Source of the DNA: Hymenopellis radicata
Lineage: Eukaryota > Basidiomycota > Agaricomycetes > Agaricales > Physalacriaceae
Reading direction: 5' to 3'
DNA: 64,000 nucleotides
NCBI GenBank assembly: GCA_015501595.1
Contig: JADNRX010000247.1
Span: forward strand, 1 to 64,000
In this document: in pieces, positions 55,590 to 64,000 of the stretch
Layout of the letters: every line of letters starts with the position of its first letter
How positions within the stretch are numbered: position 1 is the first letter of the stretch
Translations under genes and position numbers: made by a program
The notes under the pieces: model-generated
The model's input: the letters and a program-made list of their open reading frames with translations, nothing else
Database searches by the model: none
Told to the model about the DNA's origin: nothing

Positions 55590-55880
55590 AGTACAATTCA
55601 GTATCTGCGTTACGATCTCGGGAGTACAATCCGCGTTGTTCTGTGACTTCATGCCGCTGGTGTACGACTCCTTGATGAGAGCGGAAAGCGGAATGAATTT
55701 GGTCGAATATTAATTAGCAGGGCTGTAGGCGGAAGGAACAGTGAGCGGAAAACGCCGGAAATGAACAGTTTCAGCTAGTAGGAGTAAGACTCCAAGATAT
55801 ACTCCAGTTAACAACACGTCGTTCGTGTGGCGAGCAGAGAAGTCAAACGGAGAAGCCGAATCCGAAGGACAGAAGTTTCC
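55590..55880 (-). repeat. Relic of the 5' end of the 2OG oxygenase gene
   Basis: The stretch resembles 60530-60910, which spans exon 1 and the promoter of the oxygenase at 59108-60650. Shared blocks include GTACAGTCCGC versus GTACAATCCGC, TGGTGTACGACTC, and further on AGTAAGACTC and TTCGTGTGGC. Substitutions and lost bases make it non-coding. Confidence 0.5.
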
Positions 55881-56653
55881 TTGCGTCTAAGCAAGGACTC
55901 TACCACCCCATAGAAAAAGGAAAGGCGAGATGCCGAGTCGAAACCGGACCGAACAATGCCCCTTAACCTGCCACGAGGAGCCCCTAAGTTGAAATGGCTC
56001 ACCACCACAGCGGAAACGATGTGAGCGAGTGATGCGGCGAAGCGAAGCGAGCCAGCCATCGCTCGCCGAGCATCGTTGGAGCTGTGCGACGTGTGGACCA
56101 CTGATACCCATACATGTTTAATTCTGCAATGTCTATGCACGCTGCTTCACTGAGTGCGAACGGTACCGCGGCCGGAGATGACATTATGATAGACTAAGCG
56201 GAAACAATGCGAGCGGGCGACGGCGGCGAAGCCGCGTCGGCCGCGAGCTTTTGTTGTAGCTTTTTAATTTAGGAACAAACGACGTAGTATGCAACGATTG
56301 ACATGTATGCAAGGAAAATGATGCGTTCACATCCATGTCGGCGTCGAAATAGTGCCACTGTCAAAATATTGCCACCAATGATATTACCATCCTAAGCCTC
56401 ACCTACCTCATCGCAAAACCAGGCAGGATCTGGATCAGCCTCGGGCAATTCGGTCCGATCCTCCGCCTCTTCACTCCATACCCAACTCTTTCTCCGGCGT
56501 AGAGCGCGCGCTTTAGGCGAACAATGGAGAAAGACAAGGTTCTCCAAGAATTCCTGAGCGCAGTTAAATTGCGTACAGAGGGCGCAAAGTACAAATCCCC
56601 AATTATCTTAAGTATCCGAAACTCACACGTACCATAGTCCTCTCGAGAAGATC
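55881..56653. other. Intergenic upstream of the F-box gene
   Basis: No gene supported; some short GCGAGC-rich stretches (near 56020 and 56205-56250) recur within it. Confidence 0.4.
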
Positions 56654-58446
56654 ATGGTCTCTCTCAAGGATCATTTCCCCCCACTCAGTGACGAACGACT
56701 TCCTAAAAGCTCTTCGTCGGATATCGATTGCGTCGTCAGTGACTTGCAACGCCTCGTAACAGCCATGAAGATTCATCGAAACACCCTCATTCCTATTCAC
56801 CACCTTCCCGACGATGTGCTATCCCTGATCTTCAGGACATATTGTTTCGGTGACGATGACCACTCCATCTACTCTACACAACGCTGGGCACAGATCATGT
56901 TCGTGTGCCGAAGGTGGTTCAACCTAATCACTGACGACAGTTTCTTGTGGTCATTTATCGATATCGACGAAAGCCGCCGCTATGTTGATCGTATCAGGAT
57001 GCAGCTAAAGCGCTCCAAGAACCATCTCTTGTCCATTCGTCACGAATACTCCACGCAACTGGGCATATATACTCTGTTATCGAAAGAAGCCCACCGCATC
57101 GGGGCTCTTCGTCTCAGTGCCCCAGCAGATATCATTACTGCAGTATGGAACAACTTCTTGGGATCGAATCTACCGCCACTGCATTCATTATCAATACACG
57201 CACACGCAGGGACGGATCTCGCATTACCAGACAGCTTTCTCGCAATCCCAAGCCTGCGACAGCTTTCCTTACGAGACGTCGGTTTCTCAGTAGCCCTTTT
57301 ACCTTCAAATCTTGTTGATCTCGACCTATCAACAAGTTCACGGGAATTGCGAAGGCTCGATATCTGGGTCTTCCTCGGCCTGCTGTCGCACATGACCCAG
57401 CTCCAGAAACTTCGCTTCGACGACTTCGTTACTGTGCAAAGCGACAACAGACCCGCTGTAGCTCCTCCCCGTGTCCTCCTCCCCAAGCTACTCGAGCTTT
57501 CCATCGGAATACACTAGATGCAATAGCCATATTTCTGTTTGTGGTGCGGGTACCCGCCTCGTGCGCCCTCGAAATCTCCATTGATCATAAATCGCTCCCT
57601 ATAACATCACACTATTCTCCCGATCGTATTACCCCACATTCGTGAAATGCGCATGCAGCCGGGACCAAACCATTACGCTTATTGAGAGCGGAAACAGCAT
57701 TTCTTCGAGAGTTGCCATGGGATCTCGAGATCAGTGCGTTTACGCACACCGAGGTCAAAAGGCTTCCCCCCGTCTACTACGAGCGACACGGGATAGATTT
57801 TTTCTTCCGATTCTTTTTCACTCGTGGCAAATACCGCAATCGCATATGCAAGCGCCTGTTTCGAGTAATCGGGAAAGACGCGCTGGTCTTCGACGCGCAA
57901 AACATCACTGTTCAAAGCCATCAACTGACAGAGGGATGGTGGAAAGTCGCGTTGCTGTGCCTTCCTGTCTTGGAAGAGGTGCACGTCGCTGCAGACTATG
58001 TGACTATGGTCAACTTCTGCGACGCGCTCTCGCGCTTGTGCATGACCCATCCCAGAGACTTTCCGCGGCTCAAGGCGATCCGCGTCGCCAAGGTTCCCAA
58101 GCACCTCTTACGCCAGCGCGCGACCACTGCGATGAGCGACGAACAAAACGTGATGCCGGAGAGGAGCTTCGAGCGCTGTCTCTTCCTCGTCAAACGATTG
58201 AAAGGGCTGGGTTTCCCACTTGCTCTGCTTTCGGTCAAGATAGGATATGATGAATGGCCAGGGAAGAAGCAAGCTAGAGAGATAGCGCAGTTTGTGGACT
58301 GCTTCATGTACAATGAAACGACGGTCTACGACTATGAAGCGCTGAAGGCCAGTCAGATAGCATGGCAGGCGAATATGTTGGAGACGATGAGGGAGATTCA
58401 AGGGCCTGATTTTGAATGGCCGCCAGACGAGGAGTTTGAGGATTAG
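56654..58446 (+). CDS. F-box/LRR protein
   Basis: A single long exon. The F-box is near residues 45-95: HHLPDDVLSLIFRTYCF, then WAQIMFVCRRWFNLITDDSFLWSFI, a classic basidiomycete arrangement. Irregular leucine-rich repeats follow (LHSLSIHAHAG, LRQLSLRDVGF, LLELSIGN). The C-terminal half (RELPWDLEIS, EGWWKVALLCLPVLEEVHVA, FPRLKAIRVAKVP) reads to a stop at 58444-58446. Three slips interrupt the frame: an A pair near 57510, a C run at 57632-57635 and a T pair near 57682. Each is repaired by one base, giving about 597 residues. The product should be a substrate receptor of an SCF ubiquitin ligase; targets are unknown. Confidence 0.75.
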
Positions 58447-58831
58447 CCATACGCGCTTAATTGAATAAATGCAACAAGGAATCACGTACTTAGGTTCCGA
58501 TACCTTAATTACAGTATTGCTATGGTCTAGATTCGCAGGGTATCTCTCATAGTGGAACGGAGCCAGTCGCTGTTCCCGGGCCGGGGAAAGCCGGCGCCGC
58601 CACGTTCTTTCAAACAGCCATGGCTTGATTTCTTTTACCTCTTCTCCTGCTCGTTCGTCCTCCGTAACTACAGCCAGAGACAGTCTGCACGTTTTCGGAT
58701 ACGATTGGCGCGTTTTCCTATAACATATCCTTGACAATCTCGTGCAGGGCCCTGCCGACCTCAAGAGCAACTTGACCGGTGGCGTTGCAGGTTTTGGGCT
58801 CTTCGGCAACTTCTGGGGTGCTGGATGGTTG
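58447..58831. other. Intergenic downstream of the F-box gene
   Basis: No gene recognised. Leads into the second copy of the 3'-exon fragment. Confidence 0.4.
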
Positions 58832-58897
58832 GCTACAGAGCCTACAGGAGAGACTGTTCCGACAGCCAGCGAAGTTTGGTTTGACAAGAGTGGTTAA
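58832..58897 (+). repeat. Duplicated 3'-exon fragment, copy 2
   Basis: Matches 55462..55527. Here the frame stays open further upstream (DNLVQGPADLKSNL, GVAGFGLFGNFWGAGW), so this copy may preserve more of the original exon. Confidence 0.5.
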
Positions 58898-58974
58898 GAG
58901 ACTGCAGACCTGGAGACATTGGCATTCAAACTTGTAGAACATGATTTCGGAATGAGGATATCATCTGCTGCTCA

Positions 58975-59050
58975 TCATTGGGTTTGACTTCCTCCCCTTC
59001 CGAGTGGACTTCCTCTCCTCCGGAGTGAACTTCCTCTCCTTCTGAGTACT
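58975..59050 (-). repeat. Second copy of the oxygenase acidic tail
   Basis: Repeats the GACTTCCTCTCCTTCTGAG-type units found at 59105-59250 in the last exon of the 2OG oxygenase, including the terminal CTGCTCATCAT segment. It lies beyond the probable stop codon. Confidence 0.55.
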
Positions 59051-59107
59051 AAGTACACGCAGTTTGGTGTATCCGGATCTAATTTCGAAACTTTGAGTAT
59101 ATTAACA

Positions 59108-60650
59108 CTACTGCTCATCATCAGCCTTAACTTCTCCCCCTTCTGAATCGACCTTGTTCCCTTCTGAGTCGACTTCCTCTCCTTCCAAGTTGTCCTCTTC
59201 TCCTTCCGGGTCAACCTGCTCTCCTTCCGAGGCGACTTCCCTCCTTTCGAGTTACCTTCTTCGACAACGTTCGATGGACGGCGGAAGTCGACGATCAGAC
59301 AAACATAACCGTATATGAAAGTCGCCGAATGTTCGTTTCCGTAGTGCACAAATGTCGAACTCGCCGCATTGTTGGTTGTTCCTTCCCTCACCCAGAGAAC
59401 TCGAGCGTTTGCCCCTTTCTTTTCGCCATTGTCGCTCCCGTCATGCTCATCCTCTCCTTCGGTGTCATAGTCACTATCAGGAAAATCAATGTCGCCATTC
59501 TCTTGAATATACGTGTCGTCGTCGGAATATTCGCCACCATAGTCATCGCGGACGAATGACCTGCACAGATAGGTAGAGCCTGCGTCATCGTCGAACTCGT
59601 AGAAGACTCTCAGCATAACCTTTAGCCCAAGTTCCCGACATGCACCATAGATAAGGGCATCAGTGCCTTTCAAATAGCGCCACAGACTGGAAACCTGGTG
59701 TCCCACCGACACGTCATGTTTCAGAGGGTAGGAATGCGATAGATTAAAGGCAAGGCGACCACCTTTGGGAAGGAAAGTGGTGTCATCCAAGAGCTGTTGA
59801 AAGCCGTCCTTGATCGTCTGATCCTTCCCTTGCGACGTAATGATGGGGGCTACGACGGTGGCCATATCATCAAAGTACAGATTATATGTCAGAGTGACAC
59901 GCGAACCGGAAACGACGGGAGTGACTTCGTGCTCGAGATCGCTGTAAAAAGCGACGTATGTGACCTTAGGAGCCTCGGGTGTGGCGGAAGCGAGAAGTCG
60001 GGCAGCGTCGAATGTCCACTCAACGTCTCCATCGCGAAGGATCAATGTCCCTCCTTCATGGGGAGTAGGGAAGACAATGACAAGAGAGCCAAACATGTTT
60101 TCGGCGCGAGGAGTATCCTGATGGGGTTTGAAGAAACCGCCTTTGTCTTCAATCAACCTCGTCAGTCGGAATCGCTCCATATAAAGATGAAAGAGGACTA
60201 ACCATATATATTGAGCTTGTAACGCTCTGCGCGCACAGCGCGCTTGAGCGACACCGTCATGTCTACAAGATCCTGAGAGACCTTGTTGAGAATGGGAGTA
60301 CCGGCCAAGTCGAAGACCGTGCTGAATTGCGACACGTCAAGCTTGTGTGCTTTACGATAGGTGTCGTCTAAAACGGTCTCGTTACCGCGACCAAATGGCG
60401 CCGCATCAGAGAAAGAGATGAGCCGCGATAGCTCGTCTTCTGTAGCTGTAGCCAAGTTGAGATAGCTGGCGAAGTGAGCAAGCGAGTAGCAAGAGATCAA
60501 ATGGGAGGCTTACTGCGAAACAGTGTCCTTGTCAGCAGTACGGTCTCGATAGTACAGTCCGCATTGCTCTGTGCTAATTTCACAGATACCACTGGTGTAC
60601 GACTCTTTGGTTAAAGCGGAGCAGATTACCTTGAAGGCGGGATGAGACAT
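59108..60650 (-). CDS. 2OG-Fe(II) oxygenase, prolyl 4-hydroxylase-like
   Basis: Exons 60514..60650, 60203..60465 and 59108..60146 encode about 479 residues. The catalytic fold reads APFGRGNETVLDDTYRKAHKLD, then YKLNIYDKGGFFKPHQDTPR (iron-binding His and Asp), MFGSLVIVFPTPHEGG, YVAFYSDLEHEVTPV (second His) and SGSRVTLTYNLYF (the Arg expected to bind 2-oxoglutarate). The C-terminal part is acidic. One slip just before the tail (about 59245-59255) switches to a Lys/Arg-rich frame. Restoring a base yields EGEEVDSEG-type repeats and a stop at 59108, which I take as the true end; the uncorrected frame ends at 58975. Fungal relatives are uncharacterised dioxygenases. Confidence 0.8.
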
Positions 60651-61940
60651 GATGGCAAGGTCGTAGTGGTTCGATCTCAAAGGGAAGCGTCTTTTATGTG
60701 GTCTCGCTCCGAAAGCTAGACAGACCCACGGAGATTTCAGGTAGCGAGTCATCGATTTCCCACAGAAGATGGACCCACATTACGTGAAGGAGGCAGGAGG
60801 GCGCTTCTGGCGATTCATTGATAAGGTTCTAGTGATCAGCGGAGATGAAGAGCAACAGCCAGTAAGACTCTTCGTGTGGCAAGTGGTGAGTCAGACAGAG
60901 AGGGCTCGGACGGCCTGAAGCAAAAAGCGTCTCCTGATAAGCGCCATTCTAGCAAAATTCTTGTGAGTCATCAAAAGGATGGGTTGAGCGTCGGTTAAAG
61001 GTAGCTAAAGCGCGCGAAGCGATATGTGACTCAGAAAGGTCAAGTCGCCATCCCAGACATACCGGTACCGCCTCTTCGCCATCAAACCTCTGACCCTGTT
61101 TAGATTCAAGCCTTAATTCAGAATCTGGAGCGATGAAGTGCTTGCCTGACGCCTTACCTAAAAAAGTTGAGCTGACCCAGCGGCGTAGGTACCGTTAGCG
61201 ATTCCCAAAGCGGAGATCCAAAGCGGTCCGATCCTCCGCCTCTTTTTCGTTGACCACAACCACTACGATGAAGGAATTATAGCAGTCCAACCATGACATG
61301 AGCGTTCGGCTGTCTCGAAATTGTCATCATACGGTGAGCTCACTTGCGCGAGCGATTTTTACAATGGCATTGAACTCAGTCTTTCCGACGTAGCGTTTCG
61401 CTATGTAATCCACTACAATTTGTTAATATGTTCAACTTGTTTCCTACTTCCTACCCTTGCGGACAGACGTCAGACGAAGGCCTGAATACCCTTGAACCGA
61501 CAACCTGCGGCCAACATCGATGAAATTTCCGACCCGAGCGCCGTTGTATGCCGCATGAAGGATACCCTAATCGAGCCTTTGATTGGCCTTGTTCGGCTTC
61601 CGTCATCTCGCTTGGAGTTGTAAGTCCAACTAGTTGGTTCTTGTGTTTGCCTTAACGTAAGAATATTAGAACAACAGCGGTCATTGTACTACAATCGGAG
61701 GACTGTACCCGACGCACGCGCTCTTGTCCGGCGACTCTCTGAAACCCACGCGTCGCCGTAAATGGTCTACTATGGCACAAGGTTGCTTCTGTGGGTCCTT
61801 TGGCGAACGTAAACAATGTTGTTTTCCCTGCCTATAAAACCTCTCTTGATGCATCTGCAACTATCTTCTTGACGCGCTTTCCCTTTCTCATTCGCAGGCC
61901 GACTGAGCACTATTCTATCCCTCCCTTTAATTTAACCCGA
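60651..61940. other. Intergenic, 1.3 kb
   Basis: Promoter of the oxygenase at the left, whose duplicated relic lies near 55600-55880, and of the regulator at the right (CCTATAAAACC near 61833). No gene in between. Confidence 0.45.
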
Positions 61941-63465
61941 ATATGGACAATCTTAATCCTCTTCATGAACGCGATGACGACGAGGCCTTGGTGAGTGCAC
62001 ATCGTTACACTGGATATATCCTCATCTTGACTACTTGGCCAGGTCCAGCACAGCCTTTGATGTCTCCAACGAATCTACCACACTCTTTCTCCCCACGAAC
62101 GCGGTAAGTTTCCCAATATAATACTTGGAGGTATAAGGTTGTTGACGTATTGCGCCTATAGCGACAGTGATTGGGCTTTCTATCAGTCTCAACCTGAGTT
62201 CCAGGCCAACTTCAACAGCAATACAGTCAATTATCCTCACATCTCGCAAGCCGGGAGCTCTCGGATGGGGCGCGCTGATCTGGGTTTTGGTGCACTGGCC
62301 ATTGCTAGCCCTGAATATAGTGACAGCCATGCTGATGTCAACTTGTCTCCGCTGCACTCTGATATGTTTAATGGTGATTTTGGACAGTCGATGTTCGACG
62401 CCAACGTACGTTCTCCCCGAGTTCACATGAGCCGTTCACTGAGCCGGCTTTAGCCCGAATACCAGACAGATACAACTTCTTTCCAGCCAACTGCTCGTTC
62501 TCGACTATTCTCTGAGAATTTCCTTTCATCCGACTCCGGTTTGCTGCCTGCATATAACGGCGGTGATTCAGGTTCGACGTCTCACGAACCAGACAGAACT
62601 TTTGACTCTTGGGGTCACATTTATGGTCAACCATCTTCGATGACGCCCCTGCACAGGCCGCTGCGCAGGAATTGTGGCCGTACACTGCAGTATCTGCCAA
62701 CGCATTCCAAGGCACTTTTGATCATCATCTAAATTATCTTGGAAATGTAGAGCACGACCTACCCGTCCTTCCAAACTCCTCGGTGTACGCAGATTGGCAG
62801 GAGCCCATGGATGAATTGCCCATAGTAAGCACTTTGTCTTGGATTTTGGCCGCGGATATGACCATTATTGGTAGACGCCTACCTCGCTCAACTCTGAACG
62901 TTCCGTCTTGCGGAGCAGCCTTCCAGAGGTATCTTATCATGACTCTAACACTGACGCCCCCTCTCTGTACGTCCACTCTCTACGAAAAAGATGGTAGCTT
63001 ACCCGTCGCTCGTATCGTAGCCCTTACGCGGCCGAGAATTTACCAGCAGCGGCTGGTCCGAGCACTCCCTCTACGTCTCTCGCAGGATCAATCGTCGAGT
63101 GGTCTCAACACGCGCCTGATCAATCAACGATATCGTATCCCTGGGGCACCGATGGATCATCGCTGGCTTCCAATAGCCCGCGTAGAATTGTCTTACTAAC
63201 ACCAAGCTACTACGAGGTACACGGCCGTTTAACCTATTCTCTAAAGCTTCTCACGGATTCATTTTTCTAACAGTCACCGTCGCCTCAAGCAGAAACATCA
63301 TCACCCCAATCCAGCGACGTCGCAAGACACTCATCTCCTCTGCGCCGATTTAAAGGGCGCGTCTGCGACCAGTGTCGTCGTGGTCACATAGGCTGTCCCG
63401 ACAGGCCTCGACAACCGTGTGCAACATGTCGGACGAGAGGTATTGAATGCACATATAATGACTAA
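61941..63465 (+). CDS. Probable regulator with a C-terminal Zn2Cys6 cluster
   Basis: Exon 1 (61941..61988) encodes MDNLNPLHERDDDEAL. Later exons include 62162..62405, 62454..62824 and a last exon from about 63274 to the stop at 63463. The middle is Ser/Gln/Asn/Pro-rich and disordered, like an activation domain. The final 40 residues (63364-63450) form CDQC, six residues, Cys, seven residues, CATC, six residues, Cys, which is the fungal zinc-binuclear spacing, preceded by basic RRFKGR. Only four residues follow the last Cys. One slip near 62629 is repaired by an A. Splicing near 61988-62043 and 62875-63010 is unresolved. Most family members carry the cluster at the N-terminus. Confidence 0.6.
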
Positions 63466-63707
63466 TAAACTACAAGAACCACGATAAAGACTACGCTCTA
63501 GCTCGTTTGCTGACGCCGCATGGTATTAAGTGTAGTTCTTGTCCATGTTACCTTTACCTTAGAAGTTGATGATACGTACTTACCTTATAATTCTACATAC
63601 ACCTTTCCTCTAGTCTTCTCTAATTCGGGAATTCTGTTGCAGCAATAAAACTTCCAAACGTACAGCCTCAAAAAACTCGGATTTACTGGGGGTAAAGGAA
63701 AGGCACC

Positions 63708-63810
63708 GCCTCCTTGGCTCAGTTGGCTAGAGCGCCAGTCTCATACTTTCTGTATGACCAAGAAATCTTGGGCAATCTGGAGGTCGCAAGTTCGAGCCTT
63801 GCAGGGGGCA
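63708..63810 (+). tRNA. tRNA-Met (CAT), with intron
   Basis: The acceptor stem GCCTCCT pairs with AGGGGGC, leaving an A as discriminator. The D arm is GGCTCAGTTGGCTAGAGC. The anticodon CAT sits at 63742-63744 in loop CTCATAA, and the T arm GCAAG TTCGAGC CTTGC is perfect. A 29-nt intron (63746..63774) interrupts the loop one base after the anticodon, the canonical position. The D arm and acceptor fit an elongator methionine tRNA and not the initiator. Confidence 0.93.
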
Positions 63811-64000
63811 TAACTGCGCGGTGAATAACACCCTTTTTGCAAGGGGGCATTTGGTTAGGGTGGCGCAGTAAATCTCCTAGGGTAAACCTCCCGGGGCCGG
63901 GGGGAGTCTGAACACGACCACGTCACCACGATGCGCAATTGCCAATCTCGCTTTCCGATTGTCTGTCTGTCGCCACATGAGTCCACAGTCCGCTTGTCGC
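63811..64000. other. Window end
   Basis: No feature recognised beyond the tRNA. Confidence 0.5.

Overview
The window looks like nuclear DNA of a basidiomycete fungus, most likely a mushroom-forming Agaricomycete. Genes carry many phased introns of about 46-60 nt (GT-AG, occasionally GC-AG). Several families are typical of that group: DUF6535 membrane proteins, F-box/LRR proteins, berberine-bridge-like oxidases, a prolyl-hydroxylase-like 2OG oxygenase, an RlpA-like secreted protein and Zn2Cys6 regulators. All exon structures below were worked out by hand from splice signals, reading-frame continuity and remembered family patterns; no search was run.

Layout. 0-11 kb: 3' part of an AFG1-type ATPase, an aldo-keto reductase, two tandem flavin monooxygenases (minus strand) and a DUF1593 nucleoside-hydrolase-like gene. 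11-21.6 kb: two DUF6535 genes around a gene-poor stretch with a 232-bp inverted-repeat element, a reverse-transcriptase remnant, a 151-bp tandem repeat and one small two-exon gene. 21.6-26 kb: a third, intact flavin monooxygenase and a hypothetical gene with a degenerate HExxH motif. 26-36 kb: an intact polyol (L-arabinitol/xylitol type) dehydrogenase, an 18-exon sugar transporter, a Zn2Cys6 regulator and an intact aldo-keto reductase, which together look like a sugar or pentose catabolic neighbourhood. 37-48 kb: a disordered nuclear protein, a berberine-bridge-like oxidase, a secreted charged-repeat protein, a small membrane protein, a long membrane-anchored amidohydrolase and a 5' fragment of a probable kelch gene. 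48-56 kb: a second 18-exon copy of the transporter, a coiled-coil protein, a VAP/MSP-domain protein, a beta-lactamase-like pseudogene and an RlpA-like gene. 56-64 kb: an F-box/LRR gene, a 2OG oxygenase, a regulator whose zinc cluster sits at the C-terminus, and an intron-containing tRNA-Met(CAT).

Two points affect how the annotation is read. First, about twenty coding regions are broken by the loss of one or two bases. Nearly all are restored by lengthening a short homopolymer by one base, so most are probably base-calling errors and not decay. The clearest exception is an in-frame TAG in the beta-lactamase-like gene. Second, both transporter copies appear to contain a 3-nt exon encoding one Asn, with conserved splice sites on both sides.
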